Below, in pieces: positions 45,257-53,078 of a stretch of DNA of 64,000 bases. Every line of letters begins with the position of its first letter. Within the stretch, counting starts at the first letter, position 1. The position numbers and the translations under genes are program-made. Origin of the DNA: Crenobacter cavernae. GTDB taxonomy: Bacteria > Pseudomonadota > Gammaproteobacteria > Burkholderiales > Chromobacteriaceae. The notes under the pieces were generated by a model. The model had not been told where the DNA came from. It saw only the letters and a program-made list of their open reading frames with translations, and ran no database searches. The DNA is taken from NCBI RefSeq assembly GCF_003355495.1, contig NZ_CP031337.1, positions 687,001 through 751,000 on the forward strand, in the 5' to 3' direction.

Positions 45257-45341
45257 TGGTGGAGGGAGAAGGATTCGAACCTTCGAAGGCAGAGCCGTCA
45301 GATTTACAGTCTGATCCCTTTGACCGCTCGGGAATCCCTCC
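45257..45341 (-). tRNA. tRNA-Tyr (GTA)
   Basis: 85 nt, class II with a long variable arm; acceptor GGAGGGA/TCCCTCC, anticodon GTA in CTGTAAA, encoded CCA. First gene of the tRNA-tuf unit. Confidence 0.97.
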
Positions 45342-45357
45342 TGAAAGAGACCCGAAT

Positions 45358-45384
45358 ATTATAGATCGCCCGATTTTCCGTCAA
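45358..45384 (-). promoter_or_regulatory. Promoter of the tRNA-tuf unit
   Basis: On the minus strand TTGACG (45384-45379) and TATAAT (45363-45358) lie 15 nt apart, about 17 nt before tRNA-Tyr. A shifted TAATAT gives 17-nt spacing. An A/T-rich tract upstream could act as an UP element. Confidence 0.7.
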
Positions 45385-45420
45385 TACCTTTTCGCACATT
45401 TTTCCGTGTTTTTTGCCGCT

Positions 45421-45472
45421 CGAAAGCCGAAACGCCCCACCATTCATCAGAACGACGGGGCGTTTTCTTTCG
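45421..45472 (-). terminator. Terminator after fdx
   Basis: AAACGCCCC and GGGGCGTTT pair, with outer CGAAAG/CTTTCG pairing; the loop is about 18 nt. It starts 11 nt beyond the ferredoxin stop. Confidence 0.6.
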
Positions 45473-45482
45473 GATCAACAAC

Positions 45483-45734
45483 TTAGGCCTTTTCGCTGAT
45501 CACGAGGTATTTCTGGTACAGCTGCTCCTGGGTCTCTTCGTGGCTCGGGTCGAGCGGAATACAGTCGACCGGGCAGACCTGCTGGCACTGCGGCTCGTCG
45601 TAATGGCCGACGCACTGGGTACAGAGATTCGGGTCGATCACGTAGATCTCTTCACCCTGCGAAATGGCGTTATTCGGGCATTCCGGTTCGCACACATCAC
45701 AGTTGATGCATTCGTCGGTAATCATCAAAGACAT
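45483..45734 (-). CDS. 2[4Fe-4S] ferredoxin (YfhL/Alvin type)
   Basis: The 83-residue protein has the cysteine pattern C9-x2-C12-x2-C15-x3-C19 and C38-x2-C41-x8-C50-x3-C54-x3-C58. The longer spacing in the second motif (CTQCVGHYDEPQC) marks the Alvin/YfhL-type ferredoxin, with two 4Fe-4S clusters. It is a soluble electron carrier. Confidence 0.93.
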   Translation of the reverse strand: MSLMITDECINCDVCEPECPNNAISQGEEIYVIDPNLCTQCVGHYDEPQCQQVCPVDCIPLDPSHEETQEQLYQKYLVISEKA

Positions 45735-45820
45735 GGACGGATTCCTTCACACTACTATCACGGACAACCTGGGATTCTGGCAGCCGTCAAGCCCGACGGC
45801 AAGCGCAATCGATCATTAGC

Positions 45821-46381
45821 TTATTCCTTTGGGCCAAGTTGCGCCACTTGCAACAACACACAGTGCACTTGTCCGGCCTTGGCCTCGCGCACGATCTGCC
45901 AGTCGCCGAGCGCCGGCAGGCGCCGCGCCTCGCAATAGAGGAAACCGCCGTCGGCGAGATGTTCCCGCATCAAAGGCAGCAGCGCCCCGAGCAGATCGCT
46001 GTCGAACGGCGGATCGAGCAGGATCAGGTCGAAGCGCTCGCGGCTATTCCTTATATATAAGTTGGCGTCGGCCTCGATGACTTCGATCTCGGCCGCGCTC
46101 AACATTTGTTTGTTATCGCGCAGGCTGGCGACGGCGACGCGCGACTTCTCCACCATCACGACACGCTTGGCTTCCCGGGACGCCGCCTCGAAACCGAGCG
46201 CACCGCTGCCGGCGAACAGGTCGAGACAGGTCCAGCCGTAGAGTTCCTGCCCCAGCCAGTTGAACAGCGTCTCGCGCACGCGGTCCGGCGTCGGGCGCAG
46301 GCCGGGCTGGTCGGGGAAGGAAAGCAGGCGGCGCCGGTAACGGCCGGCGATGATGCGCACCTGGTTGCGTGTCGCGCTCAT
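45821..46381 (-). CDS. rsmD: 16S rRNA (guanine966-N2)-methyltransferase RsmD
   Basis: The 186-residue SAM-dependent enzyme has RPTPDRVRETLFNWL at the N-terminus, SAM motif I LDLFAGSGALGFEAASR and catalytic motif DPPF. The ATG at 46381 follows CTGGAG; the longer frame extends into the peptidase gene. Probably transcribed with the M16 genes. Confidence 0.95.
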   Translation of the reverse strand: MSATRNQVRIIAGRYRRRLLSFPDQPGLRPTPDRVRETLFNWLGQELYGWTCLDLFAGSGALGFEAASREAKRVVMVEKSRVAVASLRDNKQMLSAAEIEVIEADANLYIRNSRERFDLILLDPPFDSDLLGALLPLMREHLADGGFLYCEARRLPALGDWQIVREAKAGQVHCVLLQVAQLGPKE

Positions 46382-46412
46382 GAAGACTCCAGAGAAGGGC
46401 AAGGCCGGCAGT

Positions 46413-47768
46413 TTACCGCGACTGGCCCGCCGGCTCACCCTTGGCGCCCTGCTCGGCCAACGTCGCCGGACCGATCACGACGGTAGCGAGCCTGGCCGGA
46501 TCGATACGGCGACGCCACGCGTCACGCACGTCGGAAACGGTCAGCGCCGACACTTTTTTCGGGTAGTCGGACAGGAAAGTCAGCGGCAGCCGATACCAGC
46601 CGATCACCGCCAGATAGCCCAGGAGCTTGCGGTTGCTGTCGAAGCGCATCGGGAAGCCGCCGACGATATTGGCCTTGGCCTGTTCGAGTTCGGCCTCGGT
46701 CGGGCCGTCTGCGACGAAGTCGGCGATCGTGCTGCGCGCCACCGTCAGCGCTTCGCCCGCCTGGTCCTTGCGCGTCGAGAACGACACCTCGAACGGACCG
46801 GCCTTTTCATGAGGCGCCAGCATGCTCGACGCGCCGTAGGTCAGACCCCGCTTGTCGCGCAGCTCGCGCATCAGCCGCGCATCGAAACCGCCGCCGCCGA
46901 GCACGTAGTTGCCCGCCATCAGCGCGTAGTAGTCCGGATCGTGGCGCGTGATCAGCGGCAGGCCGAATACGACGTGCGCCTGGCTCGCCGGGTGGGCGAT
47001 CACCTTCTGCTGCCCCGGCACGATGGCTGGAACGTCAGCCAGCGCCGGCGGCGCCGGGCGCCCCTTGGGCAGACCGGCGAGCAATCTCTCGGCCAAGCGT
47101 TGTGCGTCGGCACGCGTCAGATCGCCAACGATGGCGACCACCGCCGACTCCGGTCGGTAATACGTACGCCAGAACGCCAGCAGGTCTTCACGGCTTATGC
47201 GCTTGAGGCTGTCTGCCGACAGCCGGGCGCCGCTGCCGTACGGATGGGCCGGGTACATCAGCCGGGTCAGCTCGCGGCCGGCGAGAAAGCCCGGGTCGGT
47301 CTCCCGCTGGCGCAGGTTGTCGATGCTGCGCTCCCGCTCGCGCTTCAGCACCGCCTCCGGGAAGGCCGGATGCGCGACCAGGTCGGCGACCAGCGCGACC
47401 GCCGGATCGCGCACCTCAGGACGCGCGAGTACGCGCAGCGTGAGGCTCGCGCTGTCAGCGTCGGCCGAGCCAGACAGGCTGGCGGCCAGATCGGTGAGCC
47501 TCTCGCGCACCGCCTCCTCGCCCATCTTCGCGGTCCCCGCGTCGATGAGGCCGAGCGTGAGGTCGGCCAGCCCCGGCTTGCCGGAGGGGTCGCGCCGGTT
47601 GCCTGCGTCGAAGTTCAGCTGCACGTCGACGATAGCATTCTCGTGCGCCTCTACGAACAACACGCGCGCGCCCTCTTTCGTCTGCCAGCTCTGGAGCTGC
47701 GGATCGGCGAGCGCCGGCAGCGCGGCGGCCGCGACGCCGGCGGCGATAATCAGTCTTTGCAGGCGCAT
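46413..47768 (-). CDS. M16-family peptidase-like protein, inactive partner
   Basis: The 451-residue protein has a signal peptide (about 1-21, ending ALA) and M16 folds, but in place of the HxxEH zinc motif it has LADLTLGLIDAGT, with no ligands. The family often forms pairs of an active and an inactive half. Its ATG overlaps the previous gene's TGA (TGATG), so the two are translationally coupled. Contains the exact repeat at 46452 (Leu-Ala-Glu). Confidence 0.88.
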   Translation of the reverse strand: MRLQRLIIAAGVAAAALPALADPQLQSWQTKEGARVLFVEAHENAIVDVQLNFDAGNRRDPSGKPGLADLTLGLIDAGTAKMGEEAVRERLTDLAASLSGSADADSASLTLRVLARPEVRDPAVALVADLVAHPAFPEAVLKRERERSIDNLRQRETDPGFLAGRELTRLMYPAHPYGSGARLSADSLKRISREDLLAFWRTYYRPESAVVAIVGDLTRADAQRLAERLLAGLPKGRPAPPALADVPAIVPGQQKVIAHPASQAHVVFGLPLITRHDPDYYALMAGNYVLGGGGFDARLMRELRDKRGLTYGASSMLAPHEKAGPFEVSFSTRKDQAGEALTVARSTIADFVADGPTEAELEQAKANIVGGFPMRFDSNRKLLGYLAVIGWYRLPLTFLSDYPKKVSALTVSDVRDAWRRRIDPARLATVVIGPATLAEQGAKGEPAGQSR

Positions 47769-49129
47769 CAGCGCAGCTCCTTGGGGTTGGCCGGCGGCGC
47801 GACCTGGCGGCCTTTCAGCGGCTGGGCGACGAGCGTCACCACGGTGAGTTTGTCATCGACGAGGCTCTGCGCGGCGCGCTTGACCGCGGCGGCGTCGACC
47901 GCGAGCAGGCGGCGGTTCATCTCGTCCTCGTCGCGCCACGAAAAGCCGAGGCTCTCGAGCGAGCCGATCTGCATCGCCTGGCCGAACATCGAATCCTTCT
48001 CGAACACGCGGCTCGCCTCGACCTGGCGGCGCACGCGAGCGAGCTCTACCTCGCTGACGCCGCCCTGCGCGATGCGGGCGATCTCGCCCTTGAGCGCGGC
48101 CTCGAGCTTGCCCATGTCGGCGCCGTTGGCCGGCACCGCGGTCAGCGTGAACAGCGTCGCGCCGCGGCCGAGTGGGTCGTAGCTAGACGAGGCGCTCAGC
48201 GCGACCTTCTTCTCGCGCACCAGATGGCGCGGCAGACGCGCCGCGTCGTGGCCGTCGAGCAGCTCGGTCAGCATCGACAGTGCGTAGGGATCGGCCTCGG
48301 CCAACCTGGTGAGCCTGGGCACCTGCCAGGCGAGCGTCAGGTAGGACAGTTCGGACGGCGCCTTGACCGACACGCGCCGCACGCCCTTCTGCTCCGGCTC
48401 GCGCTGCGGCCGGCGCTCGGCCAACGTCTTGGACTTGAGCGGTTCGAACTCCTTGCGCGCCAGCGCGATCACCGCCTGCGGGTCGACGTCGCCGACCACC
48501 ACCAGCGTCGCGTTGTTCGGCGCGTACCACTCCCGGTACCAGGCCCTGAGGTCGTCCGGCTTCATGTTCTGGATGTCATCCATCCAGCCGATCACCGGGT
48601 AGCGCACCGGGTTGGCGACGAAGGCGTTCGCGTACAGCGTTTCGGCGAGGATGCCGGTCGGCTGGTCGTCGGTGCGCCAGCGGCGCTCCTCCTTCACCAC
48701 CTCGAGTTCTTTCTTGAACACGTCGTCGGCGATTGTGAGGTTGGCCATGCGGTCAGACTCCAGCGTCAGCGACAAGGGAAGCCTGTTCGCCGCCAGTTGC
48801 TGGAAGTAGACGGTGTAGTCGCGGCTGGTGAACGCGTTGTCCTGGCCGCCGGCGGCGGCGATGCGGCGCGAGAACTCGCCGGCCGGCACGGTCTTCGTCC
48901 CCTTGAACATCATGTGTTCCAACAGATGCGACAGGCCGGTGCGGCCGTTGACCTCATCGACCGAGCCGACGCGGTACCACAGCTGCGACACCGCGACCGG
49001 CGCGCGCGCGTCGCGCCGCACCACCACCTTGAGGCCGTTCTCGAGCGTCGCCTCGACCGTTTCGGCCGCCGCCGCGCCGGCTGCGGCGGCGAAAAGCCCC
49101 GCCACCACGAGCTTGTGCCAGTTTTTCAT
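47768..49129 (-). CDS. Zinc-dependent M16-family peptidase, active partner
   Basis: The 453-residue protein has a signal peptide (about 1-21) and the inverted zinc motif HLLEH with the downstream Glu in KKELEVVKEERR, so it should be catalytically active, probably in the periplasm. Substrate unknown. Together with the next gene it forms an active/inactive pair. It carries exact repeats at 48296 and 48416, both Leu-Ala-Glu. Divergent from ftsY. Confidence 0.9.
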   Translation of the reverse strand: MKNWHKLVVAGLFAAAAGAAAAETVEATLENGLKVVVRRDARAPVAVSQLWYRVGSVDEVNGRTGLSHLLEHMMFKGTKTVPAGEFSRRIAAAGGQDNAFTSRDYTVYFQQLAANRLPLSLTLESDRMANLTIADDVFKKELEVVKEERRWRTDDQPTGILAETLYANAFVANPVRYPVIGWMDDIQNMKPDDLRAWYREWYAPNNATLVVVGDVDPQAVIALARKEFEPLKSKTLAERRPQREPEQKGVRRVSVKAPSELSYLTLAWQVPRLTRLAEADPYALSMLTELLDGHDAARLPRHLVREKKVALSASSSYDPLGRGATLFTLTAVPANGADMGKLEAALKGEIARIAQGGVSEVELARVRRQVEASRVFEKDSMFGQAMQIGSLESLGFSWRDEDEMNRRLLAVDAAAVKRAAQSLVDDKLTVVTLVAQPLKGRQVAPPANPKELR

Positions 49130-49205
49130 AGGCTTATTGGGAGCACTCCGGTAATTGACGATACAATTGCACCATTTTCATCGAGTTGCTTGACTCCGGA
49201 TTCGC

Positions 49206-50333
49206 ATGTTTAGTTTCTTCAAGAAGAAAGCCCCGCCCGCCGCTCCTGCCGCCCCGTTGCAGGAAGAGGCCGCCCTCCCGGTCGCCGACGAAGCCCTCGT
49301 CGCCGCGGAACCCGTCGCAGAAACCGCTGCGCCGACACCCATCACCCCGAGCCCCGCAGCTGCGTTGGCCGAAGACGCCCCCGTCGTCGCGCCGGCTCCG
49401 GACGCCGAAGCGGCGCCGGTCAAGAAGGCGAGCTGGACCGAGCGCCTGAAGGCCGGCCTGTCCAAGACGCGCGACAAGCTCGGCAAGTCGCTCGCCGGCC
49501 TGTTCGGCGGCGGCCAGATCGACGAGGACCTGTACGAAGAGCTGGAAACCGTGCTCTTGACTTCCGACATGGGCGTGCCGGCGACGACCGGGCTCCTGAA
49601 GGACGTTCGCGAACGCGTGACGCTGAAGGGCCTGAAGGACGCCAGCGAACTGAAGGGCGCGCTGAAGGACTCGCTGTCCGAGCTGATCGAACCGCTCGAA
49701 GTGCCGCTGTCGGTCGAAGGCGGGAAGCCCTTTGTCATCATGATGGCCGGCGTGAACGGCGCCGGCAAGACCACCAGCATCGGCAAGCTCGCCAAATACT
49801 TCCAGTCGCAGGGCAAATCGGTGCTCTTGGCGGCCGGCGACACCTTCCGCGCCGCGGCGCGCGAGCAGCTGATCGCCTGGGGCGACCGCAACAACGTCAC
49901 CGTGATCGCGCAGCAGGGCGGCGACTCGGCGGCGGTGTGCTACGACGCGATCCAGGCGGCGCAGGCGCGCGGCATCGACATCGTGCTGGCCGACACCGCC
50001 GGCCGCCTGCCGACGCAGTTGCACCTGATGGAAGAGATCAAGAAGGTGAAGCGCGTGATCCAGAAGGCGATCCCCGACGCGCCGCACGAAATCATGCTGG
50101 TGCTCGACGCCAACATCGGCCAGAACGCGATCAACCAGGTGAAGGCGTTCGACGACGCGCTCGGCCTGACCGGCCTGGTGCTGACCAAGCTCGACGGCAC
50201 CGCCAAGGGCGGCGTGATCGCGGCGATCGCCAAGGAGCGCCCGGTGCCGTTACGGTTCATCGGCGTCGGCGAAGGCATCGACGACCTGCGCCCGTTCGAC
50301 GCACGCGACTACGTGAACGCGCTGTTCGATTGA
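49206..50333 (+). CDS. ftsY: Signal recognition particle receptor FtsY
   Basis: The 375-residue GTPase has an Ala/Pro/Glu-rich acidic N-terminal domain (about 10-75) that touches the membrane, then the N domain and G domain with GVNGAGKTTSIGKLA, DTFRAAAREQL, DTAGR and TKLDGTAKGG. It docks ribosome-SRP complexes at SecYEG. First gene of ftsY-ftsE-ftsX-rpoH. A one-mismatch repeat at 49364 lies in the acidic domain. Confidence 0.98.
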   Translation: MFSFFKKKAPPAAPAAPLQEEAALPVADEALVAAEPVAETAAPTPITPSPAAALAEDAPVVAPAPDAEAAPVKKASWTERLKAGLSKTRDKLGKSLAGLFGGGQIDEDLYEELETVLLTSDMGVPATTGLLKDVRERVTLKGLKDASELKGALKDSLSELIEPLEVPLSVEGGKPFVIMMAGVNGAGKTTSIGKLAKYFQSQGKSVLLAAGDTFRAAAREQLIAWGDRNNVTVIAQQGGDSAAVCYDAIQAAQARGIDIVLADTAGRLPTQLHLMEEIKKVKRVIQKAIPDAPHEIMLVLDANIGQNAINQVKAFDDALGLTGLVLTKLDGTAKGGVIAAIAKERPVPLRFIGVGEGIDDLRPFDARDYVNALFD

Positions 50334-50356
50334 CGTGAACGCTTGCTGATGCAAAG

Positions 50357-50376
50357 GTTGGCCGAGTTCGGCCAAC
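50357..50376. repeat. Inverted repeat pair between ftsY and ftsE
   Basis: GTTGGCCGAG (50357-50366, exact) directly abuts TTCGGCCAAC (50367-50376, one mismatch); with flanks AAAGGTTGGCCGA / TCGGCCAACCTTT this is a 13-bp stem with a short GTT-type loop. Confidence 0.9.
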
Positions 50377-50411
50377 CTTTATCTTCCAACCGCGACTTCT
50401 CCGAGGTCCCG

Positions 50412-51065
50412 ATGATCCAGTTCGATCAGGTCAGCAAACGCTACCCCGGCGGCATAGATGCACTGAAAAACCTGTCTTTCACGATCGAGTCCGGCGAAAT
50501 GGTCTTCCTCGCCGGCCACTCCGGCGCCGGCAAGTCGACGCTGTTGAAGATGATCGCCGGCATCGAACGCGCGACCTCGGGCGGCGTGCTGGTCAACGGC
50601 CAGAACCTGTCGAAGCTGCGCGCGAGCCAGCTGCCCTATGTGCGCCAGCACATAGGCCTCGTGTTCCAGGACCACAAGATCCTCTACGACCGCAGCGTGT
50701 TCGACAACGTGATGATGCCGCTCGACATCATCGGCTACGACCGGCGCGAAGCGGTGCGCCGTGCGCGCGCCGCGCTCGACAAGGTCGGCCTCGCCGGCAA
50801 GGAGAAGACCGCGCCGGTCAGGCTGTCCGGCGGCGAACAGCAACGGCTGTGCATCGCGCGCGCGGTCGTACACCGCCCGGCGATCCTGCTGGCCGACGAA
50901 CCCTCGGCCAACCTCGACCGCGCGTACGCGCTCGACATCATGGAATTGTTCAAATCCTTCCACCAGGTCGGCGTCACCGTACTCGTGTCGGCGCACGACG
51001 AAACGCTGATGGAAGACTACGGCCGGCGCATCCTGCGCCTTCGCGAAGGGCAGTTCGCCGCATGA
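50412..51065 (+). CDS. ftsE: Cell-division ATP-binding protein FtsE
   Basis: The 217-residue ABC ATPase has Walker A G35-HSGAGKST43, signature LSGGEQQ and Walker B ILLADEP. The following loop, ADEPTGNLD in most FtsE proteins, reads ADEPSANLD here because the uptake-like repeat TCGGCCAAC (50903-50912) occupies it. FtsE with FtsX activates cell-wall hydrolases at the septum. I chose the ATG at 50412. It overlaps ftsX (ATGA). Confidence 0.97.
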   Translation: MIQFDQVSKRYPGGIDALKNLSFTIESGEMVFLAGHSGAGKSTLLKMIAGIERATSGGVLVNGQNLSKLRASQLPYVRQHIGLVFQDHKILYDRSVFDNVMMPLDIIGYDRREAVRRARAALDKVGLAGKEKTAPVRLSGGEQQRLCIARAVVHRPAILLADEPSANLDRAYALDIMELFKSFHQVGVTVLVSAHDETLMEDYGRRILRLREGQFAA

Positions 51066-51970
51066 AACACTATTTCTATCTGCACTGGCTAAGCGCGAAG
51101 ACCGCGCTCGGCAAACTGCTGCGCCAGCCGCTGGCGAGCCTGTTGTCCTTGCTGATGCTGTCGATCGCGCTTGCGCTGCCGATCTCGCTGTACCTGACGG
51201 TGACGAGCCTGCAGGACTGGATCGGCCGGCTGACCGCGACGCCGCAGGTCACGCTGTTCATGGAGATGAGCGCCGAGGAGGCCGACCTCGCCGCGGTCAA
51301 CGGTTCGCTCAAGGGCCACCCGAAGGTCGAATCGTACCAGTACGTGAACCGCACCCAGGCGCTCGCCGAGCTAGAAAACCGCCACGGCCTGGCCGGCGTC
51401 GCCGAGGGACTGGACGGCAACCCGCTGCCCGACGCCTTCGTCGTCACGCCGGCGACGCTCGAGCCGGGCGACCTCGAACGGCTGCAGAAGGAGTTGTCCG
51501 GCCTGCCGATGGTAGAGGAAGCGCAGTACGACGCGCACTGGGCGAAACGGCTGTACGGCCTGATGGAGCTAGGCAAACACCTGACCGTGGCGCTCGCCGT
51601 CGCGTTCGCGGTCGCGCTGGTGCTGGTCACGCACAACACCATCCGCATGCAGATCCTCGCGCGGCGCGACGAGATCGAGGTCGCCACGCTGATCGGCGCG
51701 ACCGAGAGTTTCATCCGCCGCCCTTTCCTGTACCATGCCTTTTGGCAGGGCCTCTTGGCCGCGCTGATCGCGTGGGGCCTGTCGGCACTCTACGTCGCCA
51801 ACGCGAACCCGGCGATCGTCGAGCTGGCGCGCCTCTACAACGAGCGCGTGGAACTCAGGGGCCTCGCGCCACTCGAACTGGCTGCGCTGATCGCAGGCGC
51901 GATCCTGTTGGCTGCGCTCGGCGCGCGGCTCGCCGCCAGCCACCACCTGCGCCGCCTCGCGCCGCGCTGA
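51062..51970 (+). CDS. ftsX: Cell-division protein FtsX
   Basis: The 302-residue inner-membrane protein has four predicted membrane segments (about 22-44, 173-195, 225-245, 270-292) and an extracytoplasmic domain between the first and second. Partner of FtsE; start coupled to the ftsE stop. Confidence 0.95.
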   Translation: MKHYFYLHWLSAKTALGKLLRQPLASLLSLLMLSIALALPISLYLTVTSLQDWIGRLTATPQVTLFMEMSAEEADLAAVNGSLKGHPKVESYQYVNRTQALAELENRHGLAGVAEGLDGNPLPDAFVVTPATLEPGDLERLQKELSGLPMVEEAQYDAHWAKRLYGLMELGKHLTVALAVAFAVALVLVTHNTIRMQILARRDEIEVATLIGATESFIRRPFLYHAFWQGLLAALIAWGLSALYVANANPAIVELARLYNERVELRGLAPLELAALIAGAILLAALGARLAASHHLRRLAPR

Positions 51971-52032
51971 AGCCGCATAGTCTGGCCCTATCGGCCGATA
52001 GAAAATCACATTGACCGGGAACCCGGAACCGC

Positions 52033-52059
52033 CTGGCACTCTCCAATCGCGAGTGCTAG
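52033..52059 (+). promoter_or_regulatory. CIRCE-like operator before rpoH
   Basis: CTGGCACTC - 9 nt - GAGTGCTAG. The known HrcA operator CIRCE is TTAGCACTC-N9-GAGTGCTAA, so spacing is exact and 15 of 18 bases match. It ends 30 nt before the rpoH ATG. Confidence 0.75.
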
Positions 52060-52089
52060 GATTGCTCTACCGAAGGAGGTAGTAGATAC

Positions 52090-52953
52090 ATGACAGCGAC
52101 TTTCGCCTTGCCCGTCCCTTCTGCCAGCGGCAGCCTGGAGCAGTACATCCAGGGCGTGAACAGCGTCCCGATGTTGACCGCCGAAGAGGAAAACGCGCTC
52201 GCGACCCGCTTCTCCGAACACCAAGACCTCGACGCCGCCAAGCAGCTGGTGATGTCGCACCTGCGCGTCGTAGTGTCGATCGCTCGCGGTTACTCCGGCT
52301 ACGGCCTGCCGCACGCCGACCTGATCCAGGAAGGCAATATCGGCCTGATGAAGGCGGTCAAACGCTTCGAACCGAACCGCGGCGTGCGCCTGTTTTCGTT
52401 CGCCGTGCACTGGATCAAGGCCGAGATCCACGAATTCATCCTGCGCAACTGGCGCCTGGTGCGCGTGGCCACGACCAAGCCGCAGCGCAAGCTGTTCTTC
52501 AACCTGCGCAGCATGAAGTCGACCTTCTCGGCGCTGTCCGACAAGGAAGCGCGCCACATCGCCGAACAGCTCGGCGTGAAACCCGAGGAAGTGCGCGAGA
52601 TGGAAACGCGCATGAGCGGCCAGGACATCGCGCTGATGGCCGACGACGGCGACGACGAGGGCTTCGCGCCGATCGACTGGCTGGCCGACAGCGAGCACGA
52701 ACCGACGCGTCGCCTCGAAAAGCAGGCGTTCGACCGCCTGCAAAGCCGGGGCTTGATCGAAGCGCTGGGCTCCCTCGACGCGCGTAGCCGCCGCATCGTC
52801 GAGGCGCGCTGGCTGGCCGACGACGGCGGCGCGACGCTGCACGAACTGGCCGCCGAGTTCGGCGTGTCGGCCGAGCGCATCCGCCAGATCGAAGCCAAGG
52901 CGCTGCAGAAGATGAAGGCGGCGATCGGCACGCGCGACGCGGCGCTGGTCTGA
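52090..52953 (+). CDS. rpoH: RNA polymerase sigma factor RpoH (sigma-32)
   Basis: The 287-residue sigma factor has region 2 (LIQEGNIGLMKAVKRFEPNR, FSFAVHWIKAEI) and the RpoH box TTKPQRKLFFNLR that marks heat-shock sigma factors, and region 4 with GVSAERIRQIEAKAL. A GGAGG lies about 10 nt before the ATG at 52090. The CIRCE-like operator upstream suggests HrcA control. Strong terminator follows. Confidence 0.97.
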   Translation: MTATFALPVPSASGSLEQYIQGVNSVPMLTAEEENALATRFSEHQDLDAAKQLVMSHLRVVVSIARGYSGYGLPHADLIQEGNIGLMKAVKRFEPNRGVRLFSFAVHWIKAEIHEFILRNWRLVRVATTKPQRKLFFNLRSMKSTFSALSDKEARHIAEQLGVKPEEVREMETRMSGQDIALMADDGDDEGFAPIDWLADSEHEPTRRLEKQAFDRLQSRGLIEALGSLDARSRRIVEARWLADDGGATLHELAAEFGVSAERIRQIEAKALQKMKAAIGTRDAALV

Positions 52954-52974
52954 CGCGTTTCTTTCGCCGCGACG

Positions 52975-53004
52975 AAAAACCCGGTCCATGCGACCGGGTT
53001 TTTT
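52975..53004 (+). terminator. Terminator after rpoH
   Basis: AAAAACCCGGTC / GACCGGGTTTTT stem with a 5-nt loop and T-tract, 21 nt after the stop. Confidence 0.9.
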
Positions 53005-53031
53005 CATGGCTGGCGTTTGGCGGCACTTAAG

Positions 53032-53067
53032 GTTGGCCGAGCTGATTGCATGAGCGGCTCGGCCAAC
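53032..53067. repeat. Inverted pair of repeats between rpoH and the PglL-like gene
   Basis: GTTGGCCGAG (53032-53041) and CTCGGCCAAC (53058-53067), 16-nt loop, extended AGGTTGGCCGAGC...GCTCGGCCAACC. Lies between converging genes, 11 nt beyond the stop of the PglL-like gene. Confidence 0.92.
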
Positions 53068-53078
53068 CCTGGCGCGCG

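Noticed and set aside
52034..52050. A TGGCAC element before rpoH as a sigma-54 promoter
   Set aside because: The required TTGC(A/T) element at the right distance is missing, and the bases are explained better by the CIRCE-like palindrome.
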